From NCBI RefSeq assembly GCF_013694105.1, contig NZ_JACEFG010000002.1, positions 744,001 through 808,000 of the forward strand: 64,000 nucleotides of DNA, given 5' to 3'. Under the pieces are notes generated by a model. That model ran no database searches and was not told where the DNA came from. It saw nothing but the letters and a program-made list of their open reading frames with translations. Below are positions 34,217-41,994 of the stretch, one piece after another. A program made the position numbers and the translations under genes. Every line of letters begins with the position of its first letter. The stretch's first letter is position 1. This stretch comes from Halobacillus locisalis (GTDB lineage Bacteria; Bacillota; Bacilli; Bacillales; Halobacillaceae).

Positions 34217-36205
34217 ATGAATCATGATGTGACGTTGATTACAGGGACGGAGGAGACGAGGCAGGCCCTACATAACCAATTGACCGATTTGCTCGGCGGG
34301 ACGCTTGAAATCCGGAGTTTTGCCGTAGATGAACAGATGCCATATAGAATCGAAGAAGGGTTGTTGATTTACTCTTCCAAGCTGGTAGAGATGGAGGCTG
34401 CTCATGTGAAGGGGAGTCGCTGCCATACGATTACGGCGGAACGGACGATCAATTTTGAAAAGATCGGCCGTCTATTCGAAATTCCTCAAGGGACGGAGGT
34501 GCTCTGTGTCAACGATACGAGGCAGATGGCGGAGGAAACGATTGATACGCTCCAAAAAATCGGCATGGATCATCTATCGTATACGAGCTACTACCCGGGA
34601 GCGAGGACGCGTTCGGGGTTCTCCACGGCCATCACCCCAGGAGAAATCGCGGTCGTGCCGCGCTCGGTGGCGAGTGTCGTCGATATCGGGGTCCGGTTAA
34701 TCAATATTAGCACGCTCTTTGAAATTCTAGAGCATTTCCATTTGAAACAGCAGCTCGGCGGTATCCTATCCAGCCGCTACACCGCTAAGATCATTGAGCT
34801 CAGTCAAAAGCTCGCCGAAGTGAACAGGCAGACGGCTTCGATGAACGAACGGTTGATGCAGGTTGTCGACGGGGTGAATGAAGGCGTGATGGCCGTTGAT
34901 TCTAGCGGAAAAGTGACTGTGTTCAACTCTTTGATGGAAACGTACACCGGCTACCGGTCGTCCTATGCCACGGGCAAAACGCTCGATCAAATATTTTCGG
35001 ATGGTCGTTTAGTGCGCTTTTTGCAATCATCCACTGAGGAGGCGGAGTTGTTCACGTTGAACGGGTACTCCGTCATGGTCTACCGGTTTCAGTGGGACGC
35101 CGGGGAAGATCTGCTGCTCGTTTTTAAAAATACGGATGAGACGATTTCGATGGAAAAAGCCGCCCGGCGCCAATTGAGGGAAACGGGATATATTGCGAAA
35201 TACGGGTTCGACGACATCATCGGAGAGAGTCATCCGATCGAGGAAGCGAAAGCGATTGCGTCGAAGTTAGCCCGGACGGAACTCCCGATTTTGATTGAGG
35301 GAGGCAGCGGGACGGGGAAAGAACTGTTCGCAAGCGCCATCCATAACGATTCCGCGCGTCGTCACGAACCTTTTCTGGCGGTGAATTGCAGCGCGCTTCC
35401 GGAAGACTTGCTTGAGAGTGAGCTATTCGGATATGAAGAAGGGGCGTTTACGGGCGCGAAAAAAGGTGGCAAGAAAGGACTGTTCGAGCAGGCGGACGGG
35501 GGCACGCTTTTCCTTGATGAAATAGGCGATATCAGCTTGAAGCTCCAGGCACGTCTGCTTCGAGTTATTCAAGAAATGGAAATCCGGAAAATCGGCGGCA
35601 CGAAGAATGTCTCGGTCGATGTGCGCGTTTTAGCTGCGACGAATAAGGACTTGCGTGGATTGATTGCGACGGGCGATTTCCGGGAGGATCTTTATCATCG
35701 TCTCAGCGTTCTATTTTTGCAGATTCCTCCTTTAGTAGAACGAATCGATGATTTGGAGTTGCTGATCGACCACTTTCTGATGGAATCTCATCAGGCTGAT
35801 AGGAAAATCAGTCCGCAGCTGATGGAGCGGCTTAAAGGCCATTCGTGGACCGGCAATGTGCGAGAGTTGCGCAATGTCCTGTCGTATTTGATTACGGTAG
35901 GAGAAGGAGAGTGGCTGACGCCGGATGACTTGGCGGGGCAGCCGTTATTCAGGAAGTCTGCCCCTGTGACGATGGTGGAGGAAGAGAAGCATCGCGCGAT
36001 TTTGCGTATCATTTATGAATTGAACCGGGAATCCGGCGGAGCGAGCCGGAAGCGGATCAGTGAACGAAGCGAGGAGAGTGATCATCCCTTATCGGAACAG
36101 CAAACGAGAAAGGTCATTAAAGAACTGGAAGAGAAGGGGCTCGTCGTGGTGAAACGAGGGCGTGCGGGAACGGAACTGACGAAAGCTGGAATGAGGTATT
36201 TGTGA
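34217..36205 (+). CDS. Sigma-54-dependent activator with PrpR_N sensor domain
   Basis: The 662-aa regulator has an N-terminal PrpR_N-type domain (~1-190), a PAS domain (~200-310), an AAA+ domain with Walker A 'GGSGTGKE' (~362), the sigma-54 contact loop 'GAFTGA' (~410) and '[11 protein letters not shown]', and an R-finger region. The C-terminus is a winged helix ('[30 protein letters not shown]') instead of the common Fis-type HTH, which sets it apart. It is divergent from the yfcC-iadA operon, whose promoter is a perfect -24/-12 element, so it is very likely the activator of that operon. The ligand is unknown. Confidence 0.9.
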   Translation: MNHDVTLITGTEETRQALHNQLTDLLGGTLEIRSFAVDEQMPYRIEEGLLIYSSKLVEMEAAHVKGSRCHTITAERTINFEKIGRLFEIPQGTEVLCVNDTRQMAEETIDTLQKIGMDHLSYTSYYPGARTRSGFSTAITPGEIAVVPRSVASVVDIGVRLINISTLFEILEHFHLKQQLGGILSSRYTAKIIELSQKLAEVNRQTASMNERLMQVVDGVNEGVMAVDSSGKVTVFNSLMETYTGYRSSYATGKTLDQIFSDGRLVRFLQSSTEEAELFTLNGYSVMVYRFQWDAGEDLLLVFKNTDETISMEKAARRQLRETGYIAKYGFDDIIGESHPIEEAKAIASKLARTELPILIEGGSGTGKELFASAIHNDSARRHEPFLAVNCSALPEDLLESELFGYEEGAFTGAKKGGKKGLFEQADGGTLFLDEIGDISLKLQARLLRVIQEMEIRKIGGTKNVSVDVRVLAATNKDLRGLIATGDFREDLYHRLSVLFLQIPPLVERIDDLELLIDHFLMESHQADRKISPQLMERLKGHSWTGNVRELRNVLSYLITVGEGEWLTPDDLAGQPLFRKSAPVTMVEEEKHRAILRIIYELNRESGGASRKRISERSEESDHPLSEQQTRKVIKELEEKGLVVVKRGRAGTELTKAGMRYL

Positions 36206-36230
36206 CTTGCTCTGCGTGGGTGCTCTGCGT

Positions 36231-36281
36231 GGGGACGGTTCTCGTGTTTGGTTGAGGAGACCGGACAGAAGAACCGTCCCC
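36231..36281. repeat. REP palindrome with mismatched arms
   Basis: The left arm is of the CTCGTGTTTGG type but the right arm ends ACAGAAGAACCGTCCCC, which belongs to the CTTCTGT type; only the outer 12-13 bases pair. Confidence 0.85.
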
Positions 36282-36297
36282 ATATCAAGTCATATGG

Positions 36298-36326
36298 TTG
36301 ACGCATAGAAATAAAGGGCGTATAGT
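36298..36326 (+). promoter_or_regulatory. Sigma-A promoter of csp copy 2
   Basis: TTGACG (36298-36303) and TATAGT (36321-36326), 17 bases apart. Confidence 0.78.
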
Positions 36327-36442
36327 GGGGGTTAATTATTCTTGTTCGTTGATGAATAAACAAAGTTTCGCAACTTTCACTTGAATTTCTAGAGCAATAA
36401 TAGTAATACAATGTGGGTTTATTCCACGCAGGAGGCAACATT
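36327..36442 (+). promoter_or_regulatory. Cold-shock 5' leader, copy 2
   Basis: Same conserved leader as copies 1 and 3. The hairpin before the ribosome binding site keeps the GTGG/CCAC stem but its loop is changed (GTTTATT instead of AGCAAAT), so the stem rather than the loop is preserved. Confidence 0.75.
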
Positions 36443-36640
36443 ATGGTACAAGGTACAGTTAAGTGGTTCAACGCAGAAAAAGGTTTCGGATTTATTGAAG
36501 TAGAAGGTCAAGACGATGTATTCGTTCATTTCTCTGCTATTCAAGGTGAAGGTTTCAAAACACTAGAAGAAAATGAAACAGTAGATTTCGAAATCGTTGA
36601 AGGCGACCGTGGCCCACAAGCCGCTAACGTTCAAAGATAA
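36443..36640 (+). CDS. Cold-shock protein, CspB-like, copy 2
   Basis: The 65-aa protein is identical to copy 3 (38792) except that it starts MVQ instead of MLQ. RNP1 'KGFGFI' and RNP2 'DVFVHF' are intact. AGGAGG lies seven bases before the ATG. It sits between the sigma-54 regulator and a sodium channel gene, each bounded by REP palindromes, and is an independent unit with its own promoter, leader and terminator. Confidence 0.95.
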   Translation: MVQGTVKWFNAEKGFGFIEVEGQDDVFVHFSAIQGEGFKTLEENETVDFEIVEGDRGPQAANVQR

Positions 36641-36655
36641 GTGATCTTCATGAAG

Positions 36656-36687
36656 AGAGACTTCCGACTCGGAAGTCTCTTTTTTTG
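36656..36687 (+). terminator. Terminator of csp copy 2
   Basis: AGAGACTTCCGA pairs with TCGGAAGTCTCT around CT, then seven T residues. The stem differs from copy 1 by paired changes. Confidence 0.9.
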
Positions 36688-36688
36688 T

Positions 36689-36739
36689 GGGGACGGTTCT
36701 CGTGTCGGGTTGCTAAACCCAAACAGAAGAACCGTCCCC
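36689..36739. repeat. REP palindrome with mosaic arms
   Basis: Left arm GGGACGGTTCTCGTGTCGGG, right arm ACAGAAGAACCGTCCCC; the inner halves belong to different subtypes. It starts directly after the csp terminator. Confidence 0.85.
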
Positions 36740-36841
36740 ACGCAGATGTTATAGAATATCCATTGACTAATAGGTAGGAATCCTATATAAAGAAGACGGT
36801 TCTATAAAACACACAGCATCAAGAGTTGAACTACATAAGGT

Positions 36842-37618
36842 GTGGAAAGCGGGGAAAATATCATCAAGCTACAACGAATAGTCGAAAATAAATGGTTTAC
36901 TAGGTTCATTCTGGCGGTGATCCTCTTCAATGCCGTCCTGCTTGGTCTTGCGACAGATGAGCGGATTTATTCTCAGTATGAAGAGATCTTCGTCGCACTT
37001 GATATCATTGTGTTAGTCATTTTCACGATTGAAATTCTCATGAAGCTTGCGGTCTATCGATTCCGTTTCTTCCAGGATGGATGGAACATCTTTGATTTTG
37101 TGATCGTGTTCGGAACGCTTGTCTTATACAACAGTCATTTTATTGCGGTGCTTCGTATTTTGCGGGTTCTCCGAGTACTGAGGGCCATCTCTGTCGTCCC
37201 ATCGTTACGCCGTTTGGTAAGGGCGTTGTTCATGGCAATCCCGGCAATCGGGTCAGTTACGGTGCTGATGGGGATCATCTTCTACATTTATGCCATTATC
37301 GGTACGAGTTTCTTCAGTGATTTGGCTCCTGAATACTTCGGAAACGTCGGGTTAAGTACGTTGACGTTGTTCCAAGTGTTTACGCTCGAAAGCTGGGCGA
37401 GCGGCGTCTTCCGTCCGATTTTCGCTGAAGTCACATGGTCTTGGATCTATTTCGTGTCGTTCATTACTATTTCCGCCTTCATCATCCTCAATCTCATCGT
37501 CGGGGAAATCGTCAACAACGCCCAGCAGATATCTGAGCATGCGGAAGAGGAAAGCAAGGATATGGAACAAATTAAGCAAGACTTGCAGGAATTGAAGCAA
37601 ATGCTTCGAGATAAATAA
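36842..37618 (+). CDS. Voltage-gated sodium channel, NaChBac-like
   Basis: The 258-aa protein has six membrane segments: an S4 voltage sensor with regularly spaced arginines ('LRILRVLRVLRAIS', 104-117), a pore loop with the selectivity filter TLESWAS (181-187), identical to the NaChBac filter, and S6 ending 'NLIVGEIVNN', then a C-terminal coiled coil (~225-258) for tetramer assembly. It conducts sodium on depolarisation and in alkaliphiles supports motility and pH balance. GTG 36842 is the start, with AAGG upstream. It is monocistronic and lies between two REP palindromes. Confidence 0.92.
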   Translation: MESGENIIKLQRIVENKWFTRFILAVILFNAVLLGLATDERIYSQYEEIFVALDIIVLVIFTIEILMKLAVYRFRFFQDGWNIFDFVIVFGTLVLYNSHFIAVLRILRVLRVLRAISVVPSLRRLVRALFMAIPAIGSVTVLMGIIFYIYAIIGTSFFSDLAPEYFGNVGLSTLTLFQVFTLESWASGVFRPIFAEVTWSWIYFVSFITISAFIILNLIVGEIVNNAQQISEHAEEESKDMEQIKQDLQELKQMLRDK

Positions 37619-37624
37619 GACGTA

Positions 37625-37672
37625 GGGACGGTTCTCCTGTTTGGCGTAACAACCAAACGCGAGAACCGTCCC
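37625..37672. repeat. REP palindrome
   Basis: GGGACGGTTCTCCTGTTTGG with right arm CCAAACGCGAGAACCGTCCC; one inner position is mismatched. It begins six bases after the channel gene stop. Confidence 0.9.
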
Positions 37673-37794
37673 TTTGTTTGACCTTAGTTTGCCTTCGTGA
37701 ATAGAGTCTGGTGAAAACTGGAATACTAGCATGTAAATCGAATTTCTAAGATTCATATGATTTTCATGTGAAGGAAGCGAAGGGGTCGAATGAG

Positions 37795-38214
37795 ATGAGG
37801 GATGTTTTCTGCTATTACAAGAAGTCTGTGACGTCAGTGGGGGGAAGCTCGCCTGTTGAGAGAATCGCTATCCAAGATAAAATCTTTGCTCATTACTGTA
37901 TATCAAAAAAGCTCAGAATCGTAAAAAAGTTTAGTGATTTGGGTTATTTAGGCCCTCCTTTTCGACGAGAGGAATTAATGCAGATGAGGAAGTTAGTAGA
38001 GAAACCTACATGTCCAGCCGATTTGTTAGTCACGTACAGTGTTCTTGATGTTAGAAATGATATCGAGAGGAATAAAAATCTCCTCTTAGAAAATGTGAAG
38101 CGAATCGGAAACATATATTTTTATAAGCAAAACTTTACATTGGATTATGAACATTTTCGTTTTGTGTTAAAAGGACCAGAAACAGATTCTGTTCCTTTTC
38201 AAAAGGAAGGGTAG
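37795..38214 (+). CDS. Degenerate serine-recombinase-like protein
   Basis: The 139-aa protein resembles the catalytic domain of serine recombinases: 'DVFCYYKKSVTS' at the place of the YxRxS motif, 'ERIAIQDKIFAHYCISKKLRIVKKFSDLGYLG', then a Rossmann-like strand and helix. The usual RxSxxxQ pattern is altered (the Arg is missing), and there is no DNA-binding C-terminus. It is therefore either a domesticated small protein or a remnant. ATG 37795 is preferred, with AAGGGG upstream; a GTG at 37768 is possible. Its neighbour on the right is also decayed. Confidence 0.5.
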   Translation: MRDVFCYYKKSVTSVGGSSPVERIAIQDKIFAHYCISKKLRIVKKFSDLGYLGPPFRREELMQMRKLVEKPTCPADLLVTYSVLDVRNDIERNKNLLLENVKRIGNIYFYKQNFTLDYEHFRFVLKGPETDSVPFQKEG

Positions 38215-38247
38215 GGTCTAATGTAATCTAGTATTGAAACGGTGATA

Positions 38248-38579
38248 ATGGCTTTGAAGTACAGGAGTTTCCGCGGAGATGTTTATTATCTGCAAAGTAA
38301 GAAGACGAAGAAAGGGAACACGACTTATTTTGCTTCGAAGAAGAAAACGGGTGCGGGAGCGGACATGGACGAGCTGCCTGATGGCTATGAAATCTATGAA
38401 GATCCTAGTGGAAAAGTATTTGTACGTAGGGAGTTAAAAGTGTTATTTCATGATGACGAAATTGATACTTAGGTGGGGTAGATGACTGGATGTACTTGGA
38501 TAGCCCAAATGACTTAAGAAAACTCGTCAAAGAATATGTCTGTCATCTGGGACAGGAATCGTTTTATGATTTGATGTAG
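38248..38579 (+). pseudogene. Frameshifted hypothetical gene
   Basis: The first frame (38248-38472, MALKYRSFRGDVYYLQSKKT...) stops early. A second frame from ~38486 to TAG 38577-38579 reads DDWMYLDSPNDLRKLVKEYV...ESFYDLM, which looks like the natural C-terminus of the same protein. A frameshift and probably a deletion separate them. The final TAG lies in the edge of a REP palindrome, as it does in the transposase gene at 50361. Confidence 0.5.
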
Positions 38580-38628
38580 GGACGGTTCTCGTGTTTGATT
38601 TTCACAACTGAACACGAGAACCGTCCCA
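38578..38628. repeat. REP palindrome
   Basis: AGGGACGGTTCTCGTGTTTG pairs with AACACGAGAACCGTCCC; the loop is slightly enlarged. It overlaps the stop codon of the frameshifted gene. Confidence 0.9.
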
Positions 38629-38644
38629 ACGTTTGGTCGTATGG

Positions 38645-38673
38645 TTGACACATTACAATATGGGGCGTATAGT
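38645..38673 (+). promoter_or_regulatory. Sigma-A promoter of csp copy 3
   Basis: TTGACA (38645-38650) and TATAGT (38668-38673), 17 bases apart. Confidence 0.8.
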
Positions 38674-38791
38674 GGGAATTAATTATTCTTGTTCGTTGAT
38701 GAATATGAAAAAAGTTTCGCAACTTTCACTTGAATTTCTAGAGCAATAATAGTAATACATTGTGGAGCAATTCCACGCAGGAGGTAACATT
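38674..38791 (+). promoter_or_regulatory. Cold-shock 5' leader, copy 3
   Basis: Same leader as copies 1 and 2, with hairpin GTGG-AGCAATT-CCAC adjacent to AGGAGG. Confidence 0.75.
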
Positions 38792-38989
38792 ATGTTACAA
38801 GGTACAGTTAAATGGTTCAACGCAGAAAAAGGTTTCGGATTTATTGAAGTAGAAGGTCAAGACGATGTATTCGTTCACTTCTCTGCTATTCAAGGTGAAG
38901 GTTTCAAAACTCTAGAAGAAAACGAAACTGTTGACTTCGAAATCGTTGAAGGCGACCGTGGACCACAAGCAGCTAACGTTCAAAGATAA
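38792..38989 (+). CDS. Cold-shock protein, CspB-like, copy 3
   Basis: The 65-aa OB-fold RNA chaperone has both RNP motifs intact and is practically identical to copy 2. AGGAGG lies seven bases upstream of the ATG. Promoter, leader and terminator match the other copies, so the whole unit was duplicated, not only the coding region. Three units within 8 kb give dosage and perhaps different cold responses through small leader differences. Confidence 0.95.
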   Translation: MLQGTVKWFNAEKGFGFIEVEGQDDVFVHFSAIQGEGFKTLEENETVDFEIVEGDRGPQAANVQR

Positions 38990-39000
38990 GCTGTTTTGTA

Positions 39001-39034
39001 AGAGGGACTTCCTAAATAGGGAGTCTCTTTTTTT
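39001..39034 (+). terminator. Terminator of csp copy 3
   Basis: AGAGGGACTTCC and GGGAGTCTCT form an imperfect stem followed by seven T residues. Confidence 0.75.
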
Positions 39035-39051
39035 ATGCACAAATTTATCGT

Positions 39052-39095
39052 GGGGACGGTTCTCCTGTTTGTTTTCAAACAGGAGAACCGTCCCT
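39052..39095. repeat. REP palindrome
   Basis: GGGGACGGTTCTCCTGTTTG with perfect partner arm (CAAACAGGAGAACCGTCCC). Confidence 0.92.
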
Positions 39096-39099
39096 TTGT

Positions 39100-39441
39100 T
39101 CACTCTTTCTCGATCGTGTAGGTTCCACGTTCTGTGTTTAGAGTGAAGCGGTCATTGAGGTGTTGGTACCTGGTCGAATCCTCCAGCGGTATTTCGTAAT
39201 ATGGAGAAGGAAGCGGTTGAGCATTTTGTGCGCCCGTTTGCGTTTGTCCTTGCCCGTGCAAGAATAATAAATGCATTGGCGTGTATTCGTCCAAACGCCG
39301 TGTATTCGACTCGTACGAGATTTCCTTCAGATTCATCGTTACCGTGTCCTCATCGCGCAGTTCATGCTTTTGAATACGAATGTTCTCACCCTGCCATTGT
39401 TGTAAGAGCTGGTTGAATTCTTCTATCGTCAAATCGGTCAT
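39100..39441 (-). CDS. Hypothetical soluble protein, 113 aa
   Basis: The protein (MTDLTIEEFNQLLQQWQGENIRI...) is soluble and beta-rich after an N-terminal helix, ending 'FTLNTERGTYTIEKE'. The start ATG 39441 is chosen because AGGAGGG is spaced seven bases from it; an ATG directly abutting that site is unlikely. I do not recognise the family. It stands between REP 39052 and the divergent lipoprotein gene at 39645. Confidence 0.55.
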   Translation of the reverse strand: MTDLTIEEFNQLLQQWQGENIRIQKHELRDEDTVTMNLKEISYESNTRRLDEYTPMHLLFLHGQGQTQTGAQNAQPLPSPYYEIPLEDSTRYQHLNDRFTLNTERGTYTIEKE

Positions 39442-39644
39442 GTTCATCCCTCCTGCGATTATCTTTTCCACTGGAGCGGTTATCATGCAACGGGCAGTCC
39501 ATTTATATCCAACATTTTACTGATGAATGGTAAAATGGATAAAGGAGTTTTGGTTTGGAAACTGTGAACTTTTCATAGGAAAAAGGTTTACAACATATAG
39601 TTGAACTAGATGGAAGTTGCAGCTTCAGAGAGGTGTGTGTACCG

Positions 39645-40328
39645 ATGCATAGAAAAGGACTAGCGTTGTCGATACTGCTATTATCGCTGCTATTGACGGC
39701 TTGCGTGGAAGGGGATTTCAAGTTAGAGGTCAATAAGGATGGAAGCGGAGAGCATACGGTGACGATCGGAATCGAGGAAAAGACGGTCGAGCAGTTCGGT
39801 AATCGTGCTGAGGGGATGGTAGATAATGCCACTACACAATTGGAGGAGCAGGGCTATAAAGTCGAACCATACGAAGAGGGCGGCTACATTGGTTTTCGGG
39901 CGATGAAGAGCTTTGAAGATATTCAAGAAATGGACATCCTCCCTGTTTCGGGAGATCTATCCGGAGCACAAGCAGCCTCGGCAATCGGAGGGTCACCGAT
40001 AGATATGACGACAGAGCGCGGGCTTTTTACCAATACATATAAAGTCGAAGCGGAGGTCGACCTTTCAAATTCCGGAGTTCTTGGCGGAATGCAGGCGCTC
40101 GTTGCCGATCAGTTGGATTTGACGTTCACACTCGATCCCCCTTTGTCGCCTAAATCTCATAACGCGGATCGTGTGGAAGGTGATGTCTTGCAATGGGATA
40201 TCCAGGAGGCGGGAACGACGAACGTGATGGTCGAAATGAGCGTGCCGAACGTTCGGAATATCGCAATACTCGTGGGAGTGCTTGCCGTAGTCTTAGGTGG
40301 CATCGGGTTTTGGCTGTTCAGAAAATAA
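39645..40328 (+). CDS. LppM-like (DUF3153) lipoprotein
   Basis: The 227-aa protein has a lipoprotein signal with lipobox 'LLTAC' (Cys ~20), an extracellular beta-rich domain ('GDFKLEVNKDGSGEHTVTIGI', 'WDIQEAGTTNVMVEMSVP') and a C-terminal membrane segment ('IAILVGVLAVVLGGIGFWLF') with a short basic tail. That is the layout of DUF3153/LppM-type envelope proteins of unknown function. ATG 39645 is preferred. A REP palindrome follows. Confidence 0.7.
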   Translation: MHRKGLALSILLLSLLLTACVEGDFKLEVNKDGSGEHTVTIGIEEKTVEQFGNRAEGMVDNATTQLEEQGYKVEPYEEGGYIGFRAMKSFEDIQEMDILPVSGDLSGAQAASAIGGSPIDMTTERGLFTNTYKVEAEVDLSNSGVLGGMQALVADQLDLTFTLDPPLSPKSHNADRVEGDVLQWDIQEAGTTNVMVEMSVPNVRNIAILVGVLAVVLGGIGFWLFRK

Positions 40329-40348
40329 AACGTGGAAAATAAAACATA

Positions 40349-40401
40349 GGGACGGTTCTCCTGTTGGGTTGTGAATCACAACCGAACAGGAGAACCGTCC
40401 C
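40349..40401. repeat. REP palindrome
   Basis: GGGACGGTTCTCCTGTTGGG with right arm CCGAACAGGAGAACCGTCCC; the CTCCTGTT core pairs, the loop also contains its own small inverted repeat (GGTTGTGAATCACAACC). Confidence 0.9.
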
Positions 40402-40406
40402 TATGT

Positions 40407-40676
40407 TCAAGATGTTTGAGATAAAGTCTTCAGCTCAAAGTGGTCGGCTACCGTATCGAAATCACGGACGACGTTGAACAAGTGCCAATCAGAGAAATTA
40501 TTGGTACTTTCCCAAACATGAGGACCGATTGTGAAGGTATAGTATTCTCCTTCTGTAAATAAGCAGTGATGGGGTTCGTCCAATAGTTTCTTGAAGGCTT
40601 CTTCGTTCTTGGCATCGTTCAGTTGTATAGGTGTTGTGCTCATGATACTTTTCTTACATTTGGCTTTGATCTGCAT
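40407..40676 (-). CDS. Hypothetical protein, 89 aa
   Basis: The protein (MQIKAKCKKSIMSTTPIQLN...) is soluble and has two Cys and a 'GEYYTFTIGPHVWES' segment, suggesting a small beta-rich domain. ATG 40676 has AGAGGTG upstream. No family is recognised and no operon partner exists. It is framed by REP palindromes at 40349 and 40806. Confidence 0.5.
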   Translation of the reverse strand: MQIKAKCKKSIMSTTPIQLNDAKNEEAFKKLLDEPHHCLFTEGEYYTFTIGPHVWESTNNFSDWHLFNVVRDFDTVADHFELKTLSQTS

Positions 40677-40805
40677 AGTGAACACCTCTTTCTTTGAATG
40701 TGGTCTTGTATGATTATCTTATCCAAATAGTCAGACAATTATAACGAAAATACTAGATTCATATAAAAAACTCTCATTCTATCTGAGATGAGAGTTTTGG
40801 AACAT

Positions 40806-40855
40806 GGGGACGGATCTCTTGTTTGATCACGAGACTCAAACAAGAGAACCGTCCC
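40806..40855. repeat. REP palindrome
   Basis: GGGGACGGATCTCTTGTTTG with right arm CAAACAAGAGAACCGTCCC; one base differs (GGATC for GGTTC), and the loop GATCACGAGACT is unusual. Confidence 0.88.
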
Positions 40856-40959
40856 TATGTTTTGGTTAAAATGGAAGGATTAAACTTAACTATGTTAAAC
40901 TATATCCGAATGTCTATCCTTAAACGGGTTGATGTTCAAATTATTGAAGGAGGTCGATC

Positions 40960-41766
40960 ATGAGTCAACACACTTTATCATTCATCAGCAAGACAGCTCA
41001 ATCAGCTATGCTCATCGTTATATTCGTCATAGCGATAGCGGCTCCGGTTCAAGCGGAATCTTTGCAATGGGAATCCAAGGACAACGTGGATCTGCAAAAG
41101 GAATGGACGATTACATTCAACGTTGAGATTGAAGATTCGGTGGAAAACAAGAGTCATTTTGAAATAAGGAGGGCGGACGGAAGCCTATTCCAGACTGAGG
41201 TTACATTTGAAGGGAACAAAGCTATCGTTACACCTGGTTCCTCAGGTTACTTACCAGAAACGACGTACGAACTACATATTAAAGAGGGCGTTACCTTTTC
41301 AAATGGAGAGCAGTATCAAGACGTTTTGACGATGCCATTCTCTACAAAGTCTGAATCATATTTTGACCAAGAATTAAAAGAATTGGTCTATCAAGGCAAG
41401 GTGAAAGATGTCCCTTACACAATCGGGGATTCGATCAACGATGTCATCGCGGACAGAGGGGAGCCTACCAATGAGTTCGGTTATTCAGGGTTGAAATATA
41501 TCTCCTATCCTGATAATTATTGGTTCGGAACGAATTTCGGGGATACGACGTTGAGAGCGATTGGTGTTCCTCTTCAACAAGACCGCTACACGCTGGCCGA
41601 TTTTGAGAAGGTATTCGGAGAAGCAACGGGGTATGGACCCCCAGGTGAAGGGAGCTCGAATTACTGGGCTTATTTCAATCTTCCAGGGTATAAATTGGTA
41701 CTGCATATAGACGGTGATTATAGAACATCTCCAGTCAGTGACTTCATTTTAGCTGAAAGACAATAA
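40960..41766 (+). CDS. Secreted protein with SbsA Ig-like and DUF4309 domains
   Basis: The 268-aa exported protein has a signal peptide (cleavage near 'VQA-ES', ~36), an SbsA-type Ig-like domain (~40-130, 'EWTITFNVEIED' to 'LTMPFST') and a C-terminal DUF4309 domain (~135-265, 'VPYTIGDSINDVIADRGEP', 'YTLADFEKVFGEAT', 'YKLVLHIDG'), as in YjgB-type proteins. The Ig-like domain is the same type as in the 642-aa protein at 1636. AGGAGG precedes the ATG. The domain mix suggests a wall or surface role; the function is unknown. Confidence 0.75.
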   Translation: MSQHTLSFISKTAQSAMLIVIFVIAIAAPVQAESLQWESKDNVDLQKEWTITFNVEIEDSVENKSHFEIRRADGSLFQTEVTFEGNKAIVTPGSSGYLPETTYELHIKEGVTFSNGEQYQDVLTMPFSTKSESYFDQELKELVYQGKVKDVPYTIGDSINDVIADRGEPTNEFGYSGLKYISYPDNYWFGTNFGDTTLRAIGVPLQQDRYTLADFEKVFGEATGYGPPGEGSSNYWAYFNLPGYKLVLHIDGDYRTSPVSDFILAERQ

Positions 41767-41773
41767 AAACGTA

Positions 41774-41820
41774 GGGACGGTTCTTCTGTTTGAATGTAAT
41801 CAAACAGAAGAACCGTCCCT
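41774..41820. repeat. REP palindrome
   Basis: GGGACGGTTCTTCTGTTTGA and its perfect partner (CAAACAGAAGAACCGTCCC), of the CTTCTG subtype. Confidence 0.92.
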
Positions 41821-41873
41821 TTGTTTACCTTTGTTTACCTTTGTTTTATAGATCGCAGGAATACCATGAGAAT

Positions 41874-41933
41874 ATGAATGCACAGCAGCACGATCATAAG
41901 GAAGAGAAACAGTCTAGAAAGAACCGTTCTTAA
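41874..41933 (+). pseudogene. Truncated copy of the 29-aa basic peptide gene
   Basis: The frame MNAQQHDHKEEKQSRKNRS matches the C-terminal 18 residues of the peptide encoded at 49020-49109 (NAQQHDRKEEKQPRKNRS) but lacks its first ten residues and ribosome binding site. It is a broken duplicate. Confidence 0.6.
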
Positions 41934-41994
41934 ACTGAGTATTTTTGTATAAAGGTCAAAGTGCATTTTTAGGAAACGAAAACGCTCCTAAGAG

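Noticed and set aside
41835-41966. 43-aa leftward hydrophobic frame after the GT2 gene, possible PgaD-like partner
   Set aside because: The same DNA read rightward matches the C-terminus of the 29-aa peptide at 49020, so the hydrophobic reading is most likely the complement of that remnant.
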